From: Simiduia curdlanivorans
GTDB taxonomy: Bacteria > Pseudomonadota > Gammaproteobacteria > Pseudomonadales > Cellvibrionaceae
Assembly (NCBI RefSeq): GCF_030409605.1
Contig: NZ_JAUFQG010000006.1
Span: 930,001 to 994,000 of the forward strand
Length of the DNA: 64,000 bases
Reading direction: 5' to 3'
Shown: piece by piece, positions 52,919 to 62,732 of the stretch
Position numbering within the stretch: the first letter of the stretch is position 1
Layout of the letters: each line of letters begins with the position of its first letter
Program-made: the position numbers and the translations under genes
The notes under the pieces: model-generated
The model's input: the letters and a program-made list of their open reading frames with translations, nothing else
Databases searched by the model: none
What the model was told of the DNA's origin: nothing

Positions 52919-55714
52919 TTAAAAACGCGCACTTAATCCAAGCGCCATTCGACGTCCGGCATCTTCTGCCAGCAAGAAATGGTTTTCGAATCGCCCATGT
53001 TTGAGCACAACTTCTTCAGTCAAGTTAGTAACTTCTAAACTCAATGTGACATTTTCCACTAGCTCATAACTGGTGCTTAGATCCCATTGACCATATTCAT
53101 CGACAAATACAACGCCGTCGCCATTGGACTGCGTTAAAGATTGCAGAAATTTATCGCGCCAGTTGTAGGCCAAACGAATTTGAAAGGGACCATTTTCATA
53201 AAATCCCACCATATTCATGGAGTCACTCAAGCCCGTCACCGCAAATTTTTGGGTAATATCGGCGGCATTCAACTCAGCGTTGCTATTCACTAAGGTCGCG
53301 TTAAATATCGCGCCAAAGCCAGTTTCACTAAAGGTGTGCTGTACCGCAAACTCCAAGCCATCTACCAATGCATCTTCACCATTACTGGGCAAGGTGACGG
53401 TAAACTCTGCAACGGCGTCGTTAACATCCGGCGCGTTCACATCGTTACCCGTGGATGGATCGGTGAGCAGGCTGCCATCGCTGGTGACAAAGGTCTGCGC
53501 CGAGGTGCCATTGGTAATGAAATTTGCCACGTTCTTTAGGAAATACCCGGCGGAGATATAACTCGCGTCACCGTAATACCACTCGAGCGACAAGTCCAAG
53601 TTATCGGATAGGAACGGTTTTAGTTCTGGGTTGCCCGAGGAGGCTGTTAAGTTGCCGCCTTGACGGGTCGTTACAATATTGGTTACCGGCGCCATGCTAT
53701 CGAGCGTGGGACGCGTTAAGGTACGCGATACGGCGAAGCGCCCAACTAACGACTCACTAATTTCCAAGTTCGAACTCAAACTGGGCAATATCACTAGATA
53801 GTCGGTTTCAGCACTTATTGCTTTCGCCGCACCATAGGAGGCCACCATCTCTGTTTGATCGAGGATTGCCAGTGACTCGATAGGCGATTCAGTGCCCTTA
53901 ACAGTAACATCGGTATTTTCTAAGCGGGCGCCGACTGTGGTGTTTAATCGCATACCGGCAATAGCACCGGCAAAGTCCATCTCCACGAATGCCGCCAAGG
54001 TATTTTCTTCCACCTCGAAGGAATTATCCCGTCGCACGGCATCGAAACTCACACCGCTGATCTGCTCAAGATAGGCAAATTGTTGCTCGCCATTATGTTG
54101 CAACCAAACCGTTGGCGTGCGGCCACTTCCGCTGACCTTATCTAAGAAATCACTGCCGGCATTGAAAATCGTTTGAAACTCATCCGGTACGTCCGGGCTA
54201 TTCGGGTAGCCACAAAAGGTGCAGTGAATGCCCACACCTTCGTTGTCCCAGCGCGTTAGTGCCTTGGTTTCATTCGACGCCATGACACCCACGCGCGCTT
54301 CTATCAGACCTTCGCTATTGCCTTCATTCCACAAACCATTAATTTTGAATTGCTGAACGTCATCTTCCACCTGCCAACCGCGGCGCAACATCACGTGCGC
54401 GCGGCCATTGGCTGGGTCCAGATAATCAGACACAGGGCGTGAAATGCCATCGCCATCGGCAATATCGCTGGCAGGATCTTGGAACTGACTCACCCAAGGC
54501 AAGACTTTGCCATCAGACTGAAAGCGCACGCGGTTAGCGTAACCGATCAAGGACAATTGATTGCCGCCACCGTTGTTTGCTTCGCGCTCAGCGCTGGACA
54601 CAAAGGCATCAACATTGACACTCATGGCATCGCTCAAGCGCCAGTCCACATCAAAACCTAAAGACATGGTTTCGGTTAGGCGGTCAAATTGCTTGGCGTG
54701 AAAATCAGTGGCCAAGCCTTCTTCTTGATACAAATCGATAACCGTGCCGTTACTATCCGTCACCGCGTTCTCTACATTCGGGCCGGTAAACCAATGGCCA
54801 TAGGAGGTTGCATCGGCCTCGATATCGAAATCAGAGTAAAGCGCATCGAGTGTCATTTCGACATTATCACTCGGTGCATATTGCAGCACTAAATTAGCAT
54901 TGGTGCGCTTGCGATCTTCGAAGGTGACTTTGGTGTCGTAGTTACGGGGTGAAAATACATTGCCGTCAAAACCGGCGCCGCCATTTAACTCGGCGTCGGG
55001 AATACCTGCATTCTCTAACCAACCGTCCGTTTGCGCTTGATTCAATCGTGTTTCAGACGCTTTTTGCGACAGCGCAACCAATACGCCAAAACTATCATCG
55101 GCAAAGGTATTACTGGCGAGCAAAGAGAATTCGGGCGAGGTGGAATCGCTGTTTTCATCAACTAGCGCTTTTACCGTCCCGACTAACTGCAAGCCACCCA
55201 AGTCGAAAGGCCGCGCGGTTTTAATATTGACGGTGGAACCAATACCACCAGATTGCATGGCGGCGCTGGCGGTCTTGTGCACTTCAATACTGCTCACCAT
55301 GTCTGAAGAAACGGTATCAAAACTAAATGCACGGGTTTCATTTTCCGAAGCAAGCTGCCTGCCATTAACCAATACGGTGTTAAATTGTGGGCCAAAGCCA
55401 CGCACGGTAATTAGCTGCCCCTCACCACCCGAGCGATCGATAGAAACACCGGTAATACGCTGTAGCGATTCGGCCAAATTTTGATCGGGGAATTTACCAA
55501 TATCTTCATTGGAGATGGCGTCGACAACACCAGCGCTGTCGCGTTTGATATCCATGGCGCGCTGCCAACTGCCGCGAATACCTTGAACCACAACCTCCTC
55601 AATGGCGGCTGCGCTCTCGGCGCCATCGGCTGATTGAGCACTCACAAGTGAAGGGGCAGCCATAGCTGCGATGGCGGCGAATATGGCACGGGATAATTGC
55701 TTTTTTGGGTACAT
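52919..55714 (-). CDS. TonB-dependent receptor, TIGR01782-like
   Basis: 931 residues. A signal peptide (1-26) is followed by a plug domain (IEEVVVQGIRGSWQRAMDIKRDSAGVVDAISNEDIGKFPDQNLAESLQRITGVSID, with ITVRGFGPQFNTVLVNGRQL), then the barrel, ending in LGLSARF with a terminal Phe. The opening is characteristic of TIGR01782, the Xanthomonas/Caulobacter carbohydrate-associated TonB receptors. It has no STN signalling domain, so it cannot itself signal through FecR. The SD is weak (GAAAG near the ATG). A sugar oligomer is the probable substrate, based on the downstream porter. Confidence 0.93.
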   Translation of the reverse strand: MYPKKQLSRAIFAAIAAMAAPSLVSAQSADGAESAAAIEEVVVQGIRGSWQRAMDIKRDSAGVVDAISNEDIGKFPDQNLAESLQRITGVSIDRSGGEGQLITVRGFGPQFNTVLVNGRQLASENETRAFSFDTVSSDMVSSIEVHKTASAAMQSGGIGSTVNIKTARPFDLGGLQLVGTVKALVDENSDSTSPEFSLLASNTFADDSFGVLVALSQKASETRLNQAQTDGWLENAGIPDAELNGGAGFDGNVFSPRNYDTKVTFEDRKRTNANLVLQYAPSDNVEMTLDALYSDFDIEADATSYGHWFTGPNVENAVTDSNGTVIDLYQEEGLATDFHAKQFDRLTETMSLGFDVDWRLSDAMSVNVDAFVSSAEREANNGGGNQLSLIGYANRVRFQSDGKVLPWVSQFQDPASDIADGDGISRPVSDYLDPANGRAHVMLRRGWQVEDDVQQFKINGLWNEGNSEGLIEARVGVMASNETKALTRWDNEGVGIHCTFCGYPNSPDVPDEFQTIFNAGSDFLDKVSGSGRTPTVWLQHNGEQQFAYLEQISGVSFDAVRRDNSFEVEENTLAAFVEMDFAGAIAGMRLNTTVGARLENTDVTVKGTESPIESLAILDQTEMVASYGAAKAISAETDYLVILPSLSSNLEISESLVGRFAVSRTLTRPTLDSMAPVTNIVTTRQGGNLTASSGNPELKPFLSDNLDLSLEWYYGDASYISAGYFLKNVANFITNGTSAQTFVTSDGSLLTDPSTGNDVNAPDVNDAVAEFTVTLPSNGEDALVDGLEFAVQHTFSETGFGAIFNATLVNSNAELNAADITQKFAVTGLSDSMNMVGFYENGPFQIRLAYNWRDKFLQSLTQSNGDGVVFVDEYGQWDLSTSYELVENVTLSLEVTNLTEEVVLKHGRFENHFLLAEDAGRRMALGLSARF

Positions 55715-55857
55715 GCTTTCTGTTGCTCCTAAAGAAACGCTTATTAATTTTTAGAGATGCTTCTTTAACATCGCCAACAGACTCGTTTTGGCGTGTTGCT
55801 AATAAGACGGGAGCAATAGATAAATCCGCTCCTGCAACAGGAATAGATTTTTTGACA

Positions 55858-55883
55858 TAAAAAAACGCCCAAGAAAGGGCGTT
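55858..55883 (-). terminator. Intrinsic terminator of the ECF sigma/FecR operon
   Basis: Stem AACGCCC (55864-55870) with GGGCGTT (55877-55883), 6-nt loop, followed by a run of seven T in the minus direction. It separates the FecR gene from the downstream TonB receptor gene. Confidence 0.92.
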
Positions 55884-55914
55884 AGGTAGCGCTTTAACAA
55901 TGAGTGAAGAGATC

Positions 55915-56919
55915 TTACTTATCTTGGGCAGACAAAATAACAGTACGGTTATCTGTATCCCTGTGTATTTCGACAGGCAAGGTGCGGCTCAACAATTCTG
56001 GAAATACATCTACTTGATCGGTACGTAACGCTAAGGTCACACGAGTTGATTGCAGCGCAAGGCTTCCTAGAACAATTTCACCCTCGAAGTAGCGATTGGC
56101 ATCGGCAACAACATCGGCCAAGCGCGCATTGCGGTAGAGCAATTGACCATTGCGCCAATCCCCCGCGGCTTGCGCACTACCAGGAGCGATAGCTTGCAGC
56201 TCGCCGTTGCCAACGCGCTCTACCGCTTGCCCGGGTTTTAATTCAAAGCGAGCTGCGCTAGCGGTAACTGATTGCTGTACTCGCTTTATCTGCTCGACAT
56301 TTACTTGGCCCTCGCGCACGGCCACGCGCACTACAGGACCTTGATTAGACACATCAAACTGGGTACCCACTACTTTAATATGGACACCGGCGGCCGCCAC
56401 ATTAAAAGGCCGCGCTCGATCTTTTGCGACGTCAAAAAAGGCCAAGCCCTGCACCAAATCCACGTGCCGTTCCTTGGCGCTTTGCCAAACTTTTACGTGA
56501 GTTTTAGCACCTAAGGTGATGGCGCTACCATCAGCCAACACAACGGTCTTTTGCCCGGCAACGGCGGTTGAGTATTCCTGCACATCAATGGCTGGCTGAC
56601 TATTTAGAATAAAAACCAAACCGACCAACAGAGCCGCGGCCACTGCAGCAGAGAATCCGAACTGCGGCCAGCCAAACCAATTTGCCGCCCAAGGCTTAGG
56701 CGCAACAGATTGACGCAGTGCCGCTAGCTCCGCACCACCCTGCATTGCACCTAAGCTCTGCCACACTAATTCGTATTCACGAAAAGCCTGCGCATGTTCT
56801 GCTACCGCATACCAGCGTTCAAAGGCTTGCCGCTGCGCCGCGCTAACGCTACCTGATTGCAAGGTGACAAACCATTCGCGGGCTTGATGATTCATATGTT
56901 CCGATCGAGCTGACTGCAT
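55915..56919 (-). CDS. FecR-family anti-sigma regulator
   Basis: 334 residues. The N-terminal cytoplasmic sigma-binding part (REWFVTLQSGSVSAAQRQAFERWYA) precedes one membrane helix (FGFSAAVAAALLVGLVFIL, about residues 88-108) and a periplasmic FecR domain (VVLADGSAITLGAKTHVKV, GLAFFDVAKDRARPFNV, VVGTQFDVSNQG). It holds the sigma factor until a partner receptor signals. The start at 56919 comes one base after the sigma stop, so it is coupled; a Met 8 codons later is an alternative. Confidence 0.93.
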   Translation of the reverse strand: MQSARSEHMNHQAREWFVTLQSGSVSAAQRQAFERWYAVAEHAQAFREYELVWQSLGAMQGGAELAALRQSVAPKPWAANWFGWPQFGFSAAVAAALLVGLVFILNSQPAIDVQEYSTAVAGQKTVVLADGSAITLGAKTHVKVWQSAKERHVDLVQGLAFFDVAKDRARPFNVAAAGVHIKVVGTQFDVSNQGPVVRVAVREGQVNVEQIKRVQQSVTASAARFELKPGQAVERVGNGELQAIAPGSAQAAGDWRNGQLLYRNARLADVVADANRYFEGEIVLGSLALQSTRVTLALRTDQVDVFPELLSRTLPVEIHRDTDNRTVILSAQDK

Positions 56920-56920
56920 G

Positions 56921-57508
56921 TTAAGTACGACCTTGCTTTACTATTTCTTTAAGGGTTTGACCGGCATTATCGCGAGCGAACAGCGCTTTGTGACAATCCG
57001 CCAGTGCGTTGTTCACGTGCTTTCTCACCACCGATTCCGACAGCCCAAGCTGTCGGCCAATTTCAGCATAAGTTAGTCCGTCAAACCGGCTCATCATTAA
57101 CAGTTGTCGACGTCGCTTGGGCATACCCCAAAGGGCGCGCGATAAAATACCTAACCGCTGTCTTCCCTCGGTTACCTGCTCAGGCCCTGGCACGCTGGCT
57201 TCATCGGCGGCAGAAAATAACAGGTATTTATCTTGCACCTGATTGCGGCGCTGGAAATCAATCGCTAAGTTGCTGGCTATTTTGTATAAAAACGCCCGTG
57301 GGTTTTCCACATCTTGCGGCCGTTCAAGGGCGCTGAATTTAGCAAAGGCCGATTGGGTAATATCTTCAGCTTCCGCCGCATTGAGACGATTCTTATGCAC
57401 GAGATACCGGCACAATTCAGTTCTATGCGCCACATACAGATGTTTAATAAAGTCATCGTTATCCGGCTGTTCAGCCATTATAAAAGGTATTTTCTGCGGA
57501 GAAACCAT
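56921..57508 (-). CDS. ECF sigma factor, FecI-like
   Basis: 195 residues. Sigma-70 region 2 (ELCRYLVHKNRLNAAEAEDITQSAFAKFSAL, RAFLYKIASNLAIDFQRR) and region 4 (MPKRRRQLLMMSRFDGLTYAEIGRQLGLSESVVRKHV) are present. AGGAG lies 5 nt before ATG 57508. With FecR it forms a two-gene operon. The divergent receptor at 57869 has the STN domain needed to signal to FecR, making it the likely input, while the adjacent TIGR01782-like receptor may be a target. Confidence 0.93.
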   Translation of the reverse strand: MVSPQKIPFIMAEQPDNDDFIKHLYVAHRTELCRYLVHKNRLNAAEAEDITQSAFAKFSALERPQDVENPRAFLYKIASNLAIDFQRRNQVQDKYLLFSAADEASVPGPEQVTEGRQRLGILSRALWGMPKRRRQLLMMSRFDGLTYAEIGRQLGLSESVVRKHVNNALADCHKALFARDNAGQTLKEIVKQGRT

Positions 57509-57868
57509 ACTGCTCCTATTAGCGACCCTCGGCGACCCCGCCTTTTATAGGTCAAACAAAACCAGTAATAAGACGCAGCAACCATTCCAATCCGCTCCTT
57601 TATTTCAAAAAAATCGGCATAAATTTAACAAGCCCTAGAATTACTCAATTTTTCCGCGCTTAAAGTCATCGCCACCTAGTCACGGCCCGGCAGCTAGGTT
57701 AGTCTTGCTCACCAATGGCCGAAGAGCCACCCTCTGATTCAAAATAATCATTATATTCAAGAGGTCAGAAACTTGTGCAGAGCGAAACACAACACCCTCT
57801 CGGCGTGGCGATAAGGCCAGGTTGGGGCAAACATTGCATGTTGATAATAAGGCCAAGCCGCTACTAAG
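57509..57868. promoter_or_regulatory. Divergent promoter region of the sigma and STN receptor genes
   Basis: 360 bp with no gene seen. AATAATCATTAT at 57743-57754 matches 11 of the last 12 bases of the Fur-box consensus but only about 13 of the full 19, so iron control is possible but weak. Otherwise nothing recognisable beyond AT-rich promoter-like sequence. Confidence 0.4.
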
Positions 57869-60742
57869 ATGGCGCTAGGTCAATGGCTCCCCGTAGGTCA
57901 ATACCCTTTCACCACTAGCAAACTCAGCCAGTGGTGCCAGCAACTATTGATAACAGTTTTAACCTGCGGCCTACTTTTTCTTGGCTCTAACGCCACGGCA
58001 ACCTCACTCGACGCCAACACAAAATCACTCAATACCAACCAAGCCCCGGTGCCATCTTGGCAATTTGATTTACCCGAGCAAGCTCTCGACCTATCACTGT
58101 TACAGTTTGCCCAAATTACCCAAATAAACTTGCTAGGAACACCGGCGCAACTTTCTGTATTCAATGCACCAGCGTTAAAAGGGCAATTCCAACTGTCCGA
58201 GGGCCTTCGCCTGCTGCTGGTAAACAGCGGCGTGGGTTTTCGCATCGACCCGCAAGGCATCACACTGTTTCGAAGCACACCGACGCAAACAATCAAGCAG
58301 CCCCGCTCAACCAATCAACCGGAGAGAATACTGGAGGAAGTGATTGTGACCTCGCTCAGACGCGCAACAGACTTGCAAAAAACGCCCATCGCAGTAACCG
58401 CTATGGATCAAAACCAAATTGATCAACTTCAGGCCAAAGACATCCGCGATATTAGCTTTATGGTGCCGGGCCTAGAGATGACCAATACCGGCGAACAATC
58501 GGCATTACTGGTGCAATTGCGCGGCATAGGTCAAACCAATATCACCGAGATCGCCGATGGCCCAGTCGCCTTTCACGTCGACGGTATTTATTTGCCCCGC
58601 TCGCAGGGCGCGGCCTCACTACTACACGATGTCGATATGCTGGAAGTCTTGCGCGGCCCTCAGGGTACGCTGTTTGGCCGCAACGCAACCTCCGGTGGCA
58701 TCAACATTCAAACTCGCAAAGCAGACTTGAACGATAGCTATGGCTTTTTTAGCGCCGGGCTTGGCAGCTACCAAAAACAAGCCCTGAAGTTAACCCTTAA
58801 CGCCGCCCTAACCGACAACTTTGCTCTGCGCTTTGCCGGCGCCTCGGATAAGCATGCAGCTTATACCGAATTGGCGCCAAATTATGTCGGTCTCGGGCCT
58901 CAGTACCCAACGAGTAGCGACGGCCTAAGTGCGTACAAGCAATCGACCTTCCTACATGCCGACGGCCCAGAAACCGAGGATCAGCAATCCCTGCGCCTAG
59001 CCAGCCAATGGCAAATTCACCCGGCACTGAACTGGCAACTTAGCCTCGAGCGCTACCAAGACAGGGGCACCAGTGTCACCGAGCTAGATCCCTTTCTGGT
59101 CAACAAGGGCAAGCGCCTAGTGGTTTGGGATACGCCCTCTAATTTAAACATGCAAAACGATACGCTGCGTTCGACCCTGAGTGTAGATATCGGCCAATAC
59201 CAGATGCGCTATTTGCTCGGCCGAGCACGCATGACCCGCGAACAAAACTTCGATCAAGATATGGGCCGCAGTGGTCACTTCGAACAAAGGCGCACCGACA
59301 GCTCTACCTTCGATTTTTCATCCCACGAAATACAACTGGTAAATAGCGATCGCGCTAGGTTGCGCTGGGTGCTGGGGGCGTTTCAATCGAAGGAGCAAAA
59401 CGCCATCGTTTACGCCATCGATCACGCCAATGACGACGGTAACGGCGACCCCACCAACACCACCAGTTTCATCAGCGATGACCCGGGCGCCGCCGTGGCG
59501 TTGTTTGTGCAACCGGATCGGCGCGTAGAAACCCAAGCACTTTATGCCCAGGGCACCTACGATCTGCGCACTCAAACCCGCCTCACCCTCGGTGCGCGCT
59601 ACACCGAAGACACCAAATCCGACCGAGACGGACGCAGCCTAAACTGCCGGCGCACAGCCGGCTTTCCCTACACGGAGCCAGGCTCCATCGGTACCGGCGC
59701 GCCCAAACCCGAGCAAATTTATGCCGACCCGGCGACCCAAGCGGCAATCGACGCAGGCTTGCCCCACGACCAAGGCAGCAACCAAGGTATTGGCGATCAA
59801 CCCTGTTGGGTCAGGCAAGTGAATGACTACAAAGCCACTTGGACCAATACCAGCGGCCTGCTGCGCCTAGACCACGACCTGCAAGACCAAGTCATGGTCT
59901 ATGGCTCTCTTGCCAGTGGTTTTAAATCGGGCCACATTCAGGATCGCGGTAATGAGGCAGCGCCTGAAGAGGTCATCAATACCGAGCTCGGCTTAAAATC
60001 TTCATGGCTGCAAGAAACCCTGCGCATTAACGCGGCGCTTTACCGCGCCGAGTACACCAACCTGCAGTTTTCCGACCGCGACCAGTTCGATACCGACGAC
60101 GACGGCATTGTCGACGTGATCACCAGTACCATTGTGCGCAACGCCGCCGAAGCCACGGTTAAAGGCCTAGAAGTTGAACTGAGCTGGACCCCCAATGCCG
60201 CCCATTTTGTTCAGCTGGCGGGATCTTTAATGGACGCACAATTTGATAATTTCGAAACCCCCGACACCCTATTCGGCGATCGCTTCAACCCCTACGCAAA
60301 CAAGCCGAATGCCGCCGAAAATAGTTTGGTCGACCTGTCGGGCAACAGGCCGGTGCGGGCACCGCGCTGGAAGCTGAGTTTTTTATACGAATATCAGTGG
60401 CGCTGGCAGGCGCTGCGCTTAACACCGCGCTTAGTGGGCACCTTGTCCGACCGCTATTATTTGGATATTTACAACCGCGATAGCCTGCCCGCCAACACTT
60501 ACCCGGGCGCACCCGATGGTGTGGACAACCTCGCCATTCAGGAAGCCTACGCTAAATTCGACCTGAGCCTGCGGGCCGAGCCAAGTGCGGGCGAGCACAA
60601 CTGGTCAGTGGAGGCCTATATCAAAAACGCCACCGACAGCGCGGTAAAAACCGCATCTGGCACTTTCATCACCCCGGCCGGCTTCGATGCCGTTTTTCTG
60701 CCGCCGCGCACGGCAGGTTTAACCCTAAACATCGGCTTTTAA
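57869..60742 (+). CDS. FecA-like TonB-dependent receptor with STN signalling domain
   Basis: 957 residues. A long leader (LLITVLTCGLLFLGSNATA) is followed by a Secretin/TonB short N-terminal domain (STN; about 60-130, FDLPEQALDLSLLQFAQITQINLLGTPAQL), a TonB box (ILEEVIVTS), the plug (ISFMVPGLEMTN, VQLRGIGQTN, GPQGTLFGRNATSGGINI) and a 22-strand barrel ending in Phe (AGLTLNIGF). The STN domain is the part of FecA-type receptors that contacts FecR, so this gene probably activates the ECF sigma/FecR operon it diverges from. The substrate is unknown. Its stop overlaps the convergent rcsF-like gene by 4 bp. Confidence 0.9.
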   Translation: MALGQWLPVGQYPFTTSKLSQWCQQLLITVLTCGLLFLGSNATATSLDANTKSLNTNQAPVPSWQFDLPEQALDLSLLQFAQITQINLLGTPAQLSVFNAPALKGQFQLSEGLRLLLVNSGVGFRIDPQGITLFRSTPTQTIKQPRSTNQPERILEEVIVTSLRRATDLQKTPIAVTAMDQNQIDQLQAKDIRDISFMVPGLEMTNTGEQSALLVQLRGIGQTNITEIADGPVAFHVDGIYLPRSQGAASLLHDVDMLEVLRGPQGTLFGRNATSGGINIQTRKADLNDSYGFFSAGLGSYQKQALKLTLNAALTDNFALRFAGASDKHAAYTELAPNYVGLGPQYPTSSDGLSAYKQSTFLHADGPETEDQQSLRLASQWQIHPALNWQLSLERYQDRGTSVTELDPFLVNKGKRLVVWDTPSNLNMQNDTLRSTLSVDIGQYQMRYLLGRARMTREQNFDQDMGRSGHFEQRRTDSSTFDFSSHEIQLVNSDRARLRWVLGAFQSKEQNAIVYAIDHANDDGNGDPTNTTSFISDDPGAAVALFVQPDRRVETQALYAQGTYDLRTQTRLTLGARYTEDTKSDRDGRSLNCRRTAGFPYTEPGSIGTGAPKPEQIYADPATQAAIDAGLPHDQGSNQGIGDQPCWVRQVNDYKATWTNTSGLLRLDHDLQDQVMVYGSLASGFKSGHIQDRGNEAAPEEVINTELGLKSSWLQETLRINAALYRAEYTNLQFSDRDQFDTDDDGIVDVITSTIVRNAAEATVKGLEVELSWTPNAAHFVQLAGSLMDAQFDNFETPDTLFGDRFNPYANKPNAAENSLVDLSGNRPVRAPRWKLSFLYEYQWRWQALRLTPRLVGTLSDRYYLDIYNRDSLPANTYPGAPDGVDNLAIQEAYAKFDLSLRAEPSAGEHNWSVEAYIKNATDSAVKTASGTFITPAGFDAVFLPPRTAGLTLNIGF

Positions 60743-61115
60743 GGCCTGGATTGAGTGACCGGAACCTTGTAGGCCATACCCCAGCACATGAGATAGGCCG
60801 TACAAGTGGGCACTAGATCTGTGGCGCATTGCTCTACTACAAGCCCATTAGCCCCCTTATTCATGGCCTTAACTTTCAATTCTTTAATCAAGGTATAGCT
60901 CGATGGCTTAGCTTCACCGGGCTTGGCCTGACACTCAGACGCCTCAACCAAACCAAGCGCGTCGGCGTTATAGCGCATGATTTCGTCTTTTTCATACTCT
61001 CTTACCACCCATGACTTGGCGGTTTTTTTTCATAAGGGCCTACATTGGTGTTTACGTCGATACCGCTACAAGCCGCCACCAAAAACACAACAGCACACAC
61101 GCTTATCCATTTCAT
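60739..61115 (-). pseudogene. rcsF: RcsF-like lipoprotein gene split by a frameshift at an A8 tract
   Basis: The upstream frame starts at ATG 61115 with AAGGAG 6 nt before it and encodes a lipoprotein signal with lipobox AAC (MKWISVCAVVFLVAACSG). It meets a stop soon after a run of eight A (plus-strand T, 61023-61030). The downstream frame, one base off, encodes an RcsF-like domain with four Cys in the RcsF order (SECQ, EQC, PTC, MCWG) and the GANGLVV helix. Adding one A to the tract joins the frames into one protein of about 125 residues. It may be a sequencing error, slippage-based on/off switching, or a true break; RcsF senses envelope stress. Confidence 0.75.
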
Positions 61116-61260
61116 GCCCATCTCCTTAGGGTTCTGACGGCGCATTATGCATCGCACACAAGATCGCAGACAAACATGAACCATGGTACTTAACCTCCGC
61201 TTACTGTAAGCTGCACCGCCGCCAGATCTGCTGGCTAATTTTTGATCGATAGAGATAAAC

Positions 61261-62649
61261 ATGCGTTTTGCCGATTTGGGCCTTTCAGCCCCCATTCTCG
61301 AGGCCGTTGCCGAACAAGGCTACGAGACACCCTCACCCATTCAAGTCCAAGCCATTCCCGCCGTTATCGCGGGCAAAGATGTGATGGCAGCCGCCCAAAC
61401 CGGAACCGGTAAAACCGCAGGCTTTACCCTGCCGATATTAGAGCGCCTGATAAAGGGCAACCGCGCGCCCGCCAACCACGTGCGCGTACTGGTGTTAACA
61501 CCTACCCGCGAACTCGCCGCCCAAGTAGGCGAAAGCGTGGCCAACTATGGCAAGCATTTACCCCTGCGTTCAGCCGTGGTATTTGGTGGCGTGAGTATCA
61601 ATCCACAGATGATGCAATTGCGCAAAGGCGTGGATGTGCTGGTAGCCACCCCCGGCCGTCTGCTCGACCTTTACAGTCAGAATGCGGTGAAATTTAGCCA
61701 CTTAGAAATGTTGGTGTTGGATGAAGCCGACCGCATGCTCGACATGGGTTTTATTCACGATATTAAGCGCATTTTAAAATTACTGCCGGATCGCCGCCAA
61801 AACCTGTTATTTTCGGCCACCTTTTCCGATGAAATTCGCACCCTCGCCAAGGGCCTTGTGCACAACCCAGTCGAAATTGACGTAGCGCCGCGCAATACCA
61901 CCGTAGAAACCGTCAAGCAGTGGCTCAGCCCGGTGGATAAGGGCAAGAAAACGGCACTGCTGATTCATTTAGTCAAGCAACACAACTGGCATCAAGTGCT
62001 GGTGTTTTCCCGCACCAAACATGGCGCCAATAAAATTGCCAAACAGCTCGAAGATGCCGGCATAAACTCTGCCGCTATTCACGGCAACAAAAGTCAAAAT
62101 GCGCGCACCAAAGCGCTGGCCGAGTTTAAAACCAACAAGGTGCGAGTGCTGGTTGCCACCGACATTGCTGCGCGCGGTATCGACATCGATCAATTGCCAC
62201 AAGTGGTAAACTTTGACCTGCCCAACGTGCCAGAAGATTACGTACACCGTATCGGCCGCACCGGTCGCGCCGGTGCCAGCGGTCAAGCGGTATCACTGGT
62301 GAGCGCCGATGAAATTAAACAACTGCAAGATATCGAGCGTTTAATTCAGCAAGTGATTGAGCGCGAAGTGGTGCCAGGTTTTGAAGCGGCAAATGCCGTG
62401 CCGGAAACCAAACTCAACACTCGCCCGTTCAAGCCCAAGAAGCCAAAGGCGCCTAAAACCGAGCATCGCGATGGCTATCGCGCTAGCGGTTCAGCGAAAA
62501 AAACCGGTGGCAGAAGCAGCGACAGCGGCCGCAACAACGGCCCAAGTCGCAATGCTAGCAATAAACCAAGTGCAACAAAAACGGCCGCAGGCAAACCCAG
62601 TAATGGGCCGCGCAGAAGCCCCAAGCCAACGGCAAGCGGCAATCGCTAA
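61261..62649 (+). CDS. rhlE: ATP-dependent RNA helicase RhlE
   Basis: 462 residues. DEAD-box motifs are AQTGTGKTAGFTLPI (I), TPTRELAAQV (Ia), VLDEADRMLDMGF (II), SATFSDEI (III), RGIDIDQLPQVVNF (V) and HRIGRTGRAGASGQ (VI). A disordered basic tail (about residues 385-462, KPKKPKAPKTEHRDGYR and Ser/Lys/Arg-rich repeats) is typical of RhlE and aids RNA binding. It works in ribosome maturation and RNA turnover. A clear terminator follows at 62652-62680. Confidence 0.95.
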   Translation: MRFADLGLSAPILEAVAEQGYETPSPIQVQAIPAVIAGKDVMAAAQTGTGKTAGFTLPILERLIKGNRAPANHVRVLVLTPTRELAAQVGESVANYGKHLPLRSAVVFGGVSINPQMMQLRKGVDVLVATPGRLLDLYSQNAVKFSHLEMLVLDEADRMLDMGFIHDIKRILKLLPDRRQNLLFSATFSDEIRTLAKGLVHNPVEIDVAPRNTTVETVKQWLSPVDKGKKTALLIHLVKQHNWHQVLVFSRTKHGANKIAKQLEDAGINSAAIHGNKSQNARTKALAEFKTNKVRVLVATDIAARGIDIDQLPQVVNFDLPNVPEDYVHRIGRTGRAGASGQAVSLVSADEIKQLQDIERLIQQVIEREVVPGFEAANAVPETKLNTRPFKPKKPKAPKTEHRDGYRASGSAKKTGGRSSDSGRNNGPSRNASNKPSATKTAAGKPSNGPRRSPKPTASGNR

Positions 62650-62651
62650 CC

Positions 62652-62680
62652 AAAAAGGCAGGTATATTACCTGCCTTTTT
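62652..62680 (+). terminator. Intrinsic terminator of rhlE
   Basis: Stem AAAAAGGCAGGTA (62652-62664) with TACCTGCCTTTTT (62668-62680) and a 3-nt loop, ending in a T tract, 2 bp after the rhlE stop. Confidence 0.95.
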
Positions 62681-62732
62681 TATACACACCCTTTTTACCC
62701 AGCAACCGCCAAAACAATCATCCCATCACAGG

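Noticed and set aside
57743..57754. Fur box upstream of the STN receptor
   Set aside because: Only about 13 of 19 consensus positions match; noted within the promoter region but not called as a site of its own.
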